A program made the translations under genes and the position numbers. From assembly GCA_900546915.1 (NCBI GenBank), contig UREY01000034.1, forward strand, positions 1-16,855: a DNA stretch of 16,855 nt. The letters are read 5' to 3'. Of this stretch, positions 7,676 to 13,652 are shown in pieces. The notes beneath the pieces were generated by a model. It did no database searches and was not told the origin of the DNA. It saw nothing but the letters and a program-made list of their open reading frames with translations. Each line of letters opens with the position of its first letter. Positions within the stretch are counted from its first letter, which is position 1. Origin of the DNA: an uncultured Eubacteriales bacterium. GTDB taxonomy: Bacteria; Bacillota; Clostridia; Oscillospirales; Oscillospiraceae.

Positions 7676-7704
7676 TTGACTTTTGTACATAGGTGTGCTA
7701 TAGG
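7676..7704 (+). promoter_or_regulatory. Promoter for the MATE transporter gene
   Basis: TTGACT (7676-7681) and TATAGG (7699-7704) are exactly 17 bases apart, and TGC (7696-7698) directly precedes the -10 box as in extended -10 promoters. It lies 43 bases upstream of the chosen GTG start of the next gene and downstream of the preceding stem-loop. Confidence 0.65.
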
Positions 7705-7746
7705 TAAAAGAAAACAACAAACATGCGGAATGTGGGAGGGTATGAC

Positions 7747-9117
7747 GTGCAGACGGATCAACATGCTTTGACAGAGGGCGTGATTTGGAAAAAGCTGCTG
7801 CTTTTTGCGCTGCCAATTCTACTGGGAAATATTTTCCAGCAGCTGTATAATACGGCGGACGCTTTGATTGTAGGAAGATTTATGGACAAGGCGGCGCTGG
7901 CTGCCGTTACGTCATCCGGCAGTTTGATTTTTATGCTGGTGGGCTTTTTCAACGGCATAGCCCTGGGTGCTGGTGTGGTCATCTCGAAGTTTTACGGCGC
8001 CAAGGACGAGCGTGGAATTCGTTTAGCGGTACATACGGATATTGCCTTCGGTTTGGTGGCAGGCATTGTCCTGACGGTTCTGGGCGTATGCTTTACCCCT
8101 ACGATTCTGCGGTGGATGGGAACGCCGGAAAACGTATTGCCTAAGTCTGTGGAGTATTTCCGAATTTATTTCATGGGCGCAATTTTTGTGGTACTGTACA
8201 ACATTTGCGTAGGTATTTTGCAGGCAGTGGGGGACAGTAAGCATCCTTTGTACTATTTGATCTGTTCTTCTCTTCTGAATGTGGTTCTGGATTTGCTGTT
8301 TATCGGCGGATTTGGATGGGGCGTCTGGTCGGCGGCGTTGGCGACTACCATTTCTCAGGGGGTGAGTGTGGCTCTGTGCCTGTATCGTCTGATGAAGTAT
8401 CAGACACCTTATCAACTTCATATCAAGCACATTCGGTTTCATGTTCCGACTTTAAAGAACATCATTCGATTGGGCCTTCCGTCCGGTGTGCAGAATTCAA
8501 TTATCGCTTTTGCGAACCTGGTGGTACAGTCCAATATCAACAGCTTCGGGGATGCGGCTATGGCAGGGTGCGGCTCTTACTCCAAGGTGGAAGGCTTCGC
8601 CTTTCTTCCCATCACCTGTTTTGCTATGGCGCTGTCCACCTTTGTGGGGCAAAACCTGGGCGCAAAACAGTATGATCGGGTGAAAAAAGGAGTCCGGTTT
8701 GGCATAATTTGCTCTGTGATTTTGGCGGAGTTGATGGGGGTAGCGATTCTTTTCTTAGGGCCGAATTTGATTGCGTTGTTTAATGGAACTGCCGAGGTGG
8801 TGGATTACGGTACCAGGCAGGCGCGTCTGGAAGCGTTGTTTTATTTCCTGCTGGCGTTTTCCCACTGCATTGCCGGCATTATGCGGGGCGCGGGAAAAGC
8901 GATGGTTCCCATGCTCACCATGCTGGCCTCCTGGTGCCTGCTGCGCATTACCTATATTACCGTAGTGATTCGTTTTGTGCCCAAAATTGAGGTGGTGTTT
9001 TCTGCCTATCCTTTGACGTGGTTTGTGAGCTCCGTGATTTTCCTCATCTATTTTTTCAAGGCCGATTGGCTCCATGGCTTTGATAAATTAGAGGCCAAGC
9101 AGGCCAAAACTGCTTGA
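7747..9117 (+). CDS. MATE-family efflux transporter
   Basis: A 456-residue multidrug and toxic-compound extrusion (MATE) transporter, an ion-coupled membrane exporter of cationic drugs or metabolites, with the usual 12 membrane segments in two six-helix halves. The family start LTEGVIWKKLLLFALPILLG (about residues 8-27) is followed by NIFQQLYNTADALIVGRF, and each half carries the typical G.....S.....N pattern (for example ALGAGVVISKFYGAKDE and TFVGQNLGAKQYDR). Length is normal. I prefer the GTG start at 7747 because GGGAGGG (7732-7738) lies 8 bases before it; the in-frame ATG at 7723 has no ribosome site and would add 8 residues including that site. It is a single-gene transcript, with its own promoter and a terminator at 9152-9194. 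Substrate cannot be told from sequence. Confidence 0.92.
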   Translation: MQTDQHALTEGVIWKKLLLFALPILLGNIFQQLYNTADALIVGRFMDKAALAAVTSSGSLIFMLVGFFNGIALGAGVVISKFYGAKDERGIRLAVHTDIAFGLVAGIVLTVLGVCFTPTILRWMGTPENVLPKSVEYFRIYFMGAIFVVLYNICVGILQAVGDSKHPLYYLICSSLLNVVLDLLFIGGFGWGVWSAALATTISQGVSVALCLYRLMKYQTPYQLHIKHIRFHVPTLKNIIRLGLPSGVQNSIIAFANLVVQSNINSFGDAAMAGCGSYSKVEGFAFLPITCFAMALSTFVGQNLGAKQYDRVKKGVRFGIICSVILAELMGVAILFLGPNLIALFNGTAEVVDYGTRQARLEALFYFLLAFSHCIAGIMRGAGKAMVPMLTMLASWCLLRITYITVVIRFVPKIEVVFSAYPLTWFVSSVIFLIYFFKADWLHGFDKLEAKQAKTA

Positions 9118-9151
9118 ATCCTCCCTTATTTGAGCGCTTTGGTATCATTTT

Positions 9152-9194
9152 ACGCACTTTTTTGGAGGCGGATTCGCCTCTCAAAAAAGTGCGT
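9152..9194. terminator. Bidirectional intrinsic terminator between convergent genes
   Basis: ACGCACTTTTTTGGAGGCG (9152-9170) pairs with 9175-9194 around a GATT loop, with one bulged T at 9181. The six-T and six-A runs inside the stem provide the U-tract for either direction: the MATE gene reading rightward and the acetyltransferase gene (ending at 9275) reading leftward. Confidence 0.75.
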
Positions 9195-9274
9195 TATTTT
9201 GATTTCACTCGCCTTTCTATCCCTTCAGGATGACCAGGAGATTTTCCAACCAGCTGATTTCTCTGATACATCGC

Positions 9275-9790
9275 CTATGGCAAAATTCCAAATTCCTTCG
9301 CGTAACAGACGGCTCCACATAAGGGAGCAGCTGTCTCCTGCAGTGCGATGGCCATCAGATTGGCGGCTGGAATACCGGCAGGGGCCTGGATACCGAACTG
9401 TGCAGCCGGTCGGTAGCCGGTGCGTGCGTAATAGGCTGGGCTTCCCAAAACCAGACAGTGGGAATACCCCAACTTCTGAGCCGTTCTGTGACCTTCTTGT
9501 ATTAAGGCAGTGCCGATGCCCCGCCCCTGAAAGTCGGGTAGTACAGACAACGGCGCCAAAGCCAGCACGGTATGCTTCCCCACACTGGCTTCCGTCAGCA
9601 GAATATGGCCGACGATTTTTCCGTCGAACTCTGCGACCAAAGACAATCCCGGAATAAAAGCGGAGCTGGTGCGCAGGGATGCGACCAGCTCTTGCTCATT
9701 TCCATCTCGATGGGGCGCAGTTGCAAAGGCCTGTTTTACAACCTGATTTACAGCCTCGTAATCCTTTTTGGTTTCCGATCGGATTTTCAT
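9275..9790 (-). CDS. GNAT-family N-acetyltransferase (YhbS-like)
   Basis: A 171-residue GNAT acetyltransferase covering the whole fold. The acetyl-CoA loop is complete as Q88-G-R-G-I-G93 within VLPDFQGRGIGTALI, preceded by the LALAPLSVLP strand, and followed by LGYSHCLVLGSPAYYARTGY (108-127), which is typical of the YhbS group of predicted N-acetyltransferases. Acceptor is unknown; members are annotated as acting on small molecules or proteins. The ATG at 9790 has an AGGTGA-type ribosome site about 8 bases upstream. The preceding lipoprotein gene ends at 9807, only 16 bases away, so the two are likely one transcript from the promoter at 10226-10254. The gene is convergent with the MATE gene. 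Confidence 0.9.
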   Translation of the reverse strand: MKIRSETKKDYEAVNQVVKQAFATAPHRDGNEQELVASLRTSSAFIPGLSLVAEFDGKIVGHILLTEASVGKHTVLALAPLSVLPDFQGRGIGTALIQEGHRTAQKLGYSHCLVLGSPAYYARTGYRPAAQFGIQAPAGIPAANLMAIALQETAAPLCGAVCYAKEFGILP

Positions 9791-9806
9791 GTGAAATCAC
9801 CTGCTT

Positions 9807-10193
9807 CTAATCTGTTTGGCTGCGGTCTGCGTCTGCTGCTTGCGTGTCGGAAGGCGCGGTCCATGAAATGGGAGAGACCGTATCAACCGTCATGTAAGGA
9901 AGGTCGTCCTGTACGGTAACGTCATATAAATATGCGTACGTAAAACGAATCACGTCCCCGGTGTCTAAGCTGGTACCGCCGGTTATGGCGTGATATTGAA
10001 CCAAAAGGATCGTTCCTTCATCAAAATGAAGGTTGCTCTCCAGAACCTCTACAGTCAGGAGCTTCTCCTGTTTGTCCGTAATCCGGCACGTCAAGGTGGA
10101 ATCGCCCTCCGGCAGTTGAAAGGGAAGACTGCAAGCGGACAGGGAGAGAAGAGTGGCTATTAAGAGAATACCGGCTATCTTTCGATGCTTCAA
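9807..10193 (-). CDS. Small predicted lipoprotein, function unknown
   Basis: A 128-residue lipoprotein. With TTG at 10193 as start, the protein opens MKHRKIAGILLIATLLSLSAC, a short basic n-region, a hydrophobic core and the lipobox LSAC with C21 as the lipidation site. This start is chosen because AGGAGG (10201-10206) sits 7 bases upstream; an in-frame ATG at 10211 lies before that site. The mature part (about 100 residues) is beta-rich with repeats of the type TCRITDKQEKLLTVEVLES and GDVIRFTYAYLYDVTVQDD, suggesting a small OB-like or DUF3221-like extracytoplasmic domain; I cannot assign a function. The C-terminus is acidic and disordered (SDTQAADADRSQTD). It is the first gene of a two-gene operon with the GNAT gene and has a good promoter. 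Confidence 0.75.
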   Translation of the reverse strand: MKHRKIAGILLIATLLSLSACSLPFQLPEGDSTLTCRITDKQEKLLTVEVLESNLHFDEGTILLVQYHAITGGTSLDTGDVIRFTYAYLYDVTVQDDLPYMTVDTVSPISWTAPSDTQAADADRSQTD

Positions 10194-10225
10194 GGATGCC
10201 CCTCCTATCATTCAGAGATACTGCC

Positions 10226-10254
10226 ATCATACACGAAAACCCGTTAAAAATCAA
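10226..10254 (-). promoter_or_regulatory. Promoter for the lipoprotein-GNAT operon
   Basis: On the minus strand TTGATT (complement of 10249-10254) is followed after 17 bases by TATGAT (complement of 10226-10231), five of six matches to the -10 consensus. The lipoprotein TTG start lies 32 bases further on. Confidence 0.65.
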
Positions 10255-10301
10255 TGACTAATGTGGTGAAATGGAAAGTGGGCAGGGGGTTTTTCCTTGT
10301 G

Positions 10302-10589
10302 TTATCTCATGAAATGATGCCGGAGTAACACAGCAATCCCAATTTGGAACGCCAAAATTAACGGGATGCCGATGGTGAATTTGCGGTGTTTGGTTTTGTG
10401 CCGGAAACAGTACATTCCGAAGAGGCAGCCCAGGCTGCCGCCGAGGATGGCTATGAGCAGCAGCGTCCGTTCCGGGATTCGCCAATGGCCATGCCGGGCT
10501 TTTTCTTTATCTGAAAACATAACTAGAAACCCTGCTGCATTCATTAGAAACAGGGAAACAAGCAGGATGGTCTGTCCGGGATTGTTCAT
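10302..10589 (-). CDS. DUF1294-family small membrane protein
   Basis: A 95-residue protein matching the DUF1294 family: an N-terminal hydrophobic helix (about 5-25), the conserved sequence SDKEKARHGHWRIPERTLL (26-44), a glycine-rich second helix GGSLGCLFGMYCFRHKTKH (50-68), and a third hydrophobic helix with KFTIGIPLILAFQ (70-82). These residues are the hallmark of the family (DKxxA....RIpE..L.......GG..G...GM...rHKt.H.kF). Function is unknown; it is an inner membrane protein. The ATG at 10589 has GAGAGGAA upstream. It is divergent from the lipoprotein gene at 10632, only 42 bases apart, so the two share a promoter region. Downstream, the next minus-strand gene has its own promoter, so this one is probably a single transcript. 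Confidence 0.88.
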   Translation of the reverse strand: MNNPGQTILLVSLFLMNAAGFLVMFSDKEKARHGHWRIPERTLLLIAILGGSLGCLFGMYCFRHKTKHRKFTIGIPLILAFQIGIAVLLRHHFMR

Positions 10590-10631
10590 GTGTCGCTTCC
10601 TCTCTATTTTGTGAAATGGGGGTTACTTGGT

Positions 10632-11165
10632 ATGAGACGTTTGGGAGCTTTGTTGGCGCTTGGTATTTTGTTTTGCGCTCTGTCCGGCTGCGCCGGTCAA
10701 GAGACGGTGGTTTGGGAGACGGTAGGTGATTCCTTGGAGCTTCCGGCCGATATTCAGACGCCTGCCTACTCCATGCAGGTTGCCGCGCCCATGGATGCGC
10801 CGTTGGTTGAGGCGTTTTCAGATGACACGACACAGGTCTATATGCAGCGCGGTGGAGCGTATGAGTTGACTGCGCAAACCATGACGGCGGATAGCTTGGA
10901 GAACTTGCTGTTGACCATCACCGGCTTCCCAATGGAGTCCCTGCAGGTTTTGCAGACGGAAGAATTTGGCTTACCTCGGTATGACGTGGCGTGGAGTACC
11001 AGCGGAGACGAGGGCGCAGAGTCCTGCCGTGCGGCGATTTTGGACGATGGGATTTACTATTATGTTTTGATGTCTACTGTGGCTCAGGATTTCGCGGCGG
11101 AAAACCGGGAAACACTGGATGAGGTATTTTCTTCACTAGGATTATACACCGACGAGGGCTTTTAA
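10632..11165 (+). CDS. Predicted lipoprotein, function unknown
   Basis: A 177-residue lipoprotein that opens MRRLGALLALGILFCALSGC, with lipobox LSGC and lipidation at C20. The ATG at 10632 is preferred over an in-frame ATG at 10590, because the earlier start would put 14 hydrophobic residues before the basic n-region; the upstream GGGGG (10618-10622) is a weak ribosome site. The mature part has an acidic, mixed alpha/beta look, with YELTAQTMTADSLENLLLTI and an ending (AENRETLDEVFSSLGLY) that resembles the terminal helix of small Clostridia lipoproteins of the PsbP/DUF-type that detect or bind ligands outside the membrane. I do not recognise the family. It is divergent from the DUF1294 gene and followed by the hairpin at 11189-11220. 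Confidence 0.72.
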   Translation: MRRLGALLALGILFCALSGCAGQETVVWETVGDSLELPADIQTPAYSMQVAAPMDAPLVEAFSDDTTQVYMQRGGAYELTAQTMTADSLENLLLTITGFPMESLQVLQTEEFGLPRYDVAWSTSGDEGAESCRAAILDDGIYYYVLMSTVAQDFAAENRETLDEVFSSLGLYTDEGF

Positions 11166-11188
11166 GGAAGAGCCGGAGTAAAAAAACG

Positions 11189-11220
11189 ACAGGAGCTGCC
11201 GGAGATCGGGCAGCTCCTGT
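11189..11220. terminator. 12-bp hairpin, terminator-like on the minus strand
   Basis: ACAGGAGCTGCC (11189-11200) pairs perfectly with GGCAGCTCCTGT (11209-11220) around an 8-base loop. Read on the minus strand it is followed by CG and seven T (complement of 11180-11186), a good intrinsic terminator; on the plus strand, in line with the lipoprotein gene, there is no T-run. The same arms recur at 13359-13386. Confidence 0.6.
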
Positions 11221-11222
11221 AG

Positions 11223-11396
11223 GTCATAGAGAATGAGAGCTACGGGGCGGATGGGACAACGGATTAAGAGAGAATTACATACCGCTACCAATACGACAGC
11301 AATAATTGTCTGTTACAGGTGTAAGATTTGATTGCCGGAATAGTTGACAGCGACGAGGAAAACCTTTATTATGGTAGAGATAGAAGCGGCATGTGA
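11223..11396 (+). pseudogene. Possible RHS/YD-repeat remnant with in-frame stops
   Basis: One frame reads as an RHS-like segment. ITYRYQYDSNNCLLQV (11274-11321) fits the YD-repeat pattern YxYDxxxxL, and the same frame continues into DSDEENLYYGRDRSGM (11346-11393). It is interrupted by stops at 11265, 11322 and 11394. With three stops in 58 codons the openness itself is no better than chance, so the case rests only on the YD-like wording and on the neighbouring WapA-type gene. Confidence 0.3.
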
Positions 11397-11508
11397 GCTT
11401 GTATGAATGGGGGACGACGCATTCAAAAGCGGAAAAACAAGTAATTTGGGGCCCACAGTTATATAAGTGCATGCAGAGGAACTGACCCTGCCGACGGAAC
11501 GTGAGAAT

Positions 11509-12093
11509 ATGATTATAGTAACAGAAACATTGAGATTTCTATATAATATAATTGGAATGACAGAACAACATATATTTCTGCTAGTTATCATGTTATTGGT
11601 AATACTAGCATTTTTGCTGGTTGCCGTAATATATAAAATGAAAAGAAAATACAAATATATAATAACGGTATATATTATTGTGTGCATAATAAAATTGGTT
11701 CCGTTTCTGAATTGCAGCACGAAAACAATAGTTCCAGAACAGGTATCATGTATGAGCTCTGAGAATATCACAAACGGAATGATACATACTTATTATGATA
11801 TTGATGCGTGGCCATTTAGAATACAATCAATATGCAAAAATACGTCATCATTTGCGCAACCAAGCGAGGGCGACTGGATTTCTGAAAATACAAAAGAAAC
11901 TGATAAATACACATATATAGTATCTTATGGAAAGGTAATTAATAGTATAAGATATAATATATTAGATGGATATGATTGCTTTGTGTCGCTGTGGAATGGA
12001 ACTGTTATGAGACCTGAATTTGAGTGCGTTGATGATGCGGGGAAGATATATATTTATAGAATTAATAAAATTGCAATTGAAAATGGATTATAA
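11509..12093 (+). CDS. Small membrane protein, putative orphan immunity protein
   Basis: A 194-residue protein of unknown family. From ATG 11509 it has two hydrophobic segments (about residues 21-42, with HIFLLVIMLLVILAFLL, and 49-66) flanked by basic residues (KMKRKYKY), so the N-terminal third sits in the membrane. The remaining 125 residues are polar with four Cys in the whole exposed part. The codon use is strongly AT-rich (many ATA, AAT, TAT codons), unlike the GC-rich genes on either side, which suggests horizontal transfer. No good ribosome site precedes ATG 11509; an in-frame GTG at 11467 is an alternative start. Because it follows a possible RHS remnant and precedes two similar modules, I infer an immunity protein for a toxin that acts at or crosses the membrane. 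The function is not shown by the sequence. Confidence 0.55.
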   Translation: MIIVTETLRFLYNIIGMTEQHIFLLVIMLLVILAFLLVAVIYKMKRKYKYIITVYIIVCIIKLVPFLNCSTKTIVPEQVSCMSSENITNGMIHTYYDIDAWPFRIQSICKNTSSFAQPSEGDWISENTKETDKYTYIVSYGKVINSIRYNILDGYDCFVSLWNGTVMRPEFECVDDAGKIYIYRINKIAIENGL

Positions 12094-12267
12094 TTTAGAT
12101 CTGTTCAAAAGTATAAAACGTTGTGTTCGGGTGCAATTTAGCGTTTAGCCGCCCGATGTCACATATCTTGGAGACGATCCTAGGAAGGCGCCTGACGGTA
12201 CAGAATGGAGGGGTAAGGGGAGCAGGGTAGTAGTCGAGGAAATTATTACAGTCAAGAAACGGGAGAG

Positions 12268-12359
12268 AGTTGGCATTCGAATTTGGACCATGAGGAACCA
12301 ATAGGTCCACAGGGATTATAAGGAAGGATCCGCAAGGGAACTGGTGGCGAGTAGGATGA
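12268..12359 (+). pseudogene. Frameshifted C-terminal fragment of a polymorphic toxin
   Basis: Three overlapping frames join to a phrase I recognise from toxin C-termini. The first gives SWHSNLDHEEPIGP (12268-12309), a second gives HRDYK (from about 12308), and a third gives DPQGNWWRVG and a stop (12327-12359). Read with two small frameshifts it gives a tail of the form PIGPHxDYK-DPxGxWWRV, as at the end of several RHS-linked toxins. It lies directly upstream of the 79-residue Cys-rich ORF, as a toxin lies before its immunity gene. Confidence 0.4.
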
Positions 12360-12411
12360 GCAGGAAGAGGCACTGTGCTTACTCCTGAGTAATAGTATAT
12401 TAATAAAATGT

Positions 12412-12451
12412 GGACGCACTATGGCAATGTAGGTATTGCTATAGTGCATCC
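12412..12451. repeat. Long inverted repeat before the 79-residue ORF
   Basis: GCACTATGGCAAT (12416-12428) pairs with ATTGCTATAGTGC (12435-12447), 13 bp with one G-U pair and a GTAGGT loop. After one C-A mismatch GGA (12412-12414) pairs with TCC (12449-12451). It ends 17 bases before the next start codon. No T-run follows, so it may be a regulatory stem or a boundary sequence rather than a terminator. Confidence 0.6.
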
Positions 12452-12468
12452 GGGATAAAAAGGTAGAA

Positions 12469-12708
12469 ATGAACGGCGACTGGAGATTGACAAATCAAAT
12501 AAATTATTTATATATGTTGAAATTGAAAAAAGAAGCATTTAAAAAAACTGACCGAAGCGACCATGAACATTGTGAATTTTGCTTTGGAAAATTTAGCGAA
12601 AATCAGGGAGACTTACATTTTGGTTATTGCACACTTGATAGGTATCACTGGATATGCGATAGATGCTTTGGCGATTTTAAAGATCTGTTTAAATGGACAT
12701 TAGAATAG
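12469..12708 (+). CDS. Small Cys-rich (zinc-ribbon-like) protein, putative orphan immunity protein
   Basis: A 79-residue protein with a CxxC-x15-C-x8-CxxC layout: C35-x-x-C38 in HEHCEFC, C54 in GYC, and C63-x-x-C66 in WICDRC, a pattern that suggests bound zinc. The order DHEHCEFC....F....GDLH.GYC...YHWIC..CF.DFKD.F.W recalls a widespread family of small uncharacterised proteins that I associate, from memory, with polymorphic-toxin loci. The start ATG 12469 has AAAAGGTAG at about 5 bases. The ORF follows a toxin-tail remnant and the inverted repeat at 12412-12451. I infer an immunity protein whose cognate toxin has decayed; a small DNA- or RNA-binding protein is the main alternative. AT-rich codon use fits the rest of the island. 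Confidence 0.65.
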   Translation: MNGDWRLTNQINYLYMLKLKKEAFKKTDRSDHEHCEFCFGKFSENQGDLHFGYCTLDRYHWICDRCFGDFKDLFKWTLE

Positions 12709-12737
12709 ATTGTTAACTTAATGGACGCATTTGACCT

Positions 12738-12860
12738 TGTGTGACTACCGGTGGCACCGAGGGAGATTCCTTACGTTATTTCGACGGCAAGGGCCACTGT
12801 ATGAACTGATATGAGTACAGCGGAAACGGACAGCGGATGTGGAAAAGCGAAGCGAGATGA
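12738..12860 (+). pseudogene. Possible toxin fragment with an in-frame stop
   Basis: A frame opens after a stop at 12732 and reads LRYFDGKGHCMN, then a TGA (12807-12809), then YEYSGNGQRMWKSEAR and a TGA at 12858-12860, 7 bases before the next ORF start. The wording (YFDGKG, YEYSGNG) is RHS-like, but it is short and I cannot name a toxin family. Confidence 0.25.
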
Positions 12861-12867
12861 TTGTTAA

Positions 12868-13290
12868 ATGGTTATATATCAATTGGAACATGCACATGGA
12901 AGTACGGACGAGTACTGTGGATGTGTGAAAATGTTAGGTCTTTATTCTAGTTTGGAAATGGTTGAAAACGCCATAGAGAAGTACAGAAATATTTGCGGGT
13001 TTTCGTTATTTAAGAATGGATTCTTTTTTATAAAGAGATACGTAGAATGCGAAGATGCACTCGAATACGTATACTTTGTGGAACTGTATATGCATGACAA
13101 AGAGTATGATTTTGAACATGGTGAGTTCATGCAAATATTTGCTAGCGAAGAAGATGCGAACAAATATGCAGAAGAAGCAGACTTAAACAGATTTGATTTT
13201 GCAAAAGGAGGTGAGATTGAGTATGAAATAACTGTATCAAAGTATAAGATAAATGAAATGGAATGGAGATATGGATTTGACTTTGATTAA
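12868..13290 (+). CDS. Acidic small protein, DUF7336-like, putative orphan immunity protein
   Basis: A 140-residue cytoplasmic protein with no signal or membrane segment and a high content of Glu, Asp, Tyr and Phe. The N-terminal half (about 3-73) has the phrase YQLEHAHG..., VKMLGLYSSLEMVENAIEKYR and GFSLFKNGFFFIKRY, which matches the pattern of a small domain I know as DUF7336 (YxLEHxx...VKxxGxYSSxExAxxAIxxxxxxxGF). The second half continues with FASEEDANKYAEEADLNRFD, a repeat-like echo of the first helix. No good ribosome site precedes the ATG at 12868, and a stop at 12858 bounds the frame. Its place next to a toxin-like remnant and its AT-rich codons suggest an immunity gene left from a lost toxin; that role is inference only. 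Confidence 0.6.
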   Translation: MVIYQLEHAHGSTDEYCGCVKMLGLYSSLEMVENAIEKYRNICGFSLFKNGFFFIKRYVECEDALEYVYFVELYMHDKEYDFEHGEFMQIFASEEDANKYAEEADLNRFDFAKGGEIEYEITVSKYKINEMEWRYGFDFD

Positions 13291-13358
13291 GATATGTGGT
13301 GGGAGGATCAGGGATTCCCGCAGTTGATTTGTGGAAATAAATACTGGGATATCACATG

Positions 13359-13386
13359 CAGGAGCTGCCTTCTTCGGCAGCTCCTG
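13359..13386. repeat. Hairpin with the same arms as at 11189-11220
   Basis: CAGGAGCTGCC (13359-13369) pairs with GGCAGCTCCTG (13376-13386) around a TTCTTC loop, an 11-bp stem. The arms are identical to those of the upstream hairpin; only the loops and flanks differ. No T-run follows on either strand. Confidence 0.7.
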
Positions 13387-13488
13387 TAATTATATAGAGA
13401 AGTAGGAACAAATGGTGGGATAAAACAGGGGAGTAAGACAGTTAAAAGAAGTTTTTAACATATAAATGAGAGCGGTATCGGATTGTGA

Positions 13489-13517
13489 TTGACAGGGCTA
13501 GGAAAAGGTAATAATCT
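13489..13517 (+). promoter_or_regulatory. Promoter candidate for the WapA-type gene
   Basis: A perfect TTGACA (13489-13494) is followed after 17 bases by TAATCT (13512-13517), a weak -10; TATAAA further on would need a 22-base spacer. The gene's ATG is about 136 bases downstream, or 43 bases downstream if the in-frame ATG at 13560 is used. Confidence 0.45.
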
Positions 13518-13652
13518 ATAAAATATGGACGCAGTGTGAATCAACAGGAAGGGAGTTGAATGGTAGAAAGAGCAGAAATAAGAATGAAACCGAGAGAAAA
13601 GAACCTAGAGAAGCACGGCGTCAAAAAAGAAAAAATAGAAGGAGAAAGAACC

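Larger units (their letters stand above)
11166..11508. other. 343-base gap with hairpin and possible RHS remnant
   Basis: It contains the hairpin at 11189-11220 and, from 11223 to 11396, a frame that reads like a decayed YD-repeat fragment. GC content falls toward the AT-rich ORF that follows. No intact gene, no clear promoter and no strong ribosome site before the next ORF were seen. Confidence 0.5.
12094..12468. other. 375-base gap with toxin-tail remnant and long hairpin
   Basis: No intact gene. It holds the frameshifted fragment at 12268-12359, then an inverted repeat at 12412-12451 just before the next ORF. The first 170 bases give no recognisable product in any frame. Confidence 0.5.
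13291..13652. other. 362-base gap upstream of the WapA-type gene
   Basis: It holds the second copy of the CAGGAGCTGCC hairpin (13359-13386), a promoter candidate at 13489-13517, and from 13560 an in-frame open leader before the chosen start. Nothing else recognisable was found. The octamer TGGACGCA at 13526-13533 is discussed under findings. Confidence 0.55.

Noticed and set aside
11166..13652. An insertion sequence or integrative element carrying the island
   Set aside because: No transposase, integrase, tRNA attachment site or terminal direct repeat was found; only the two hairpins mark the borders.
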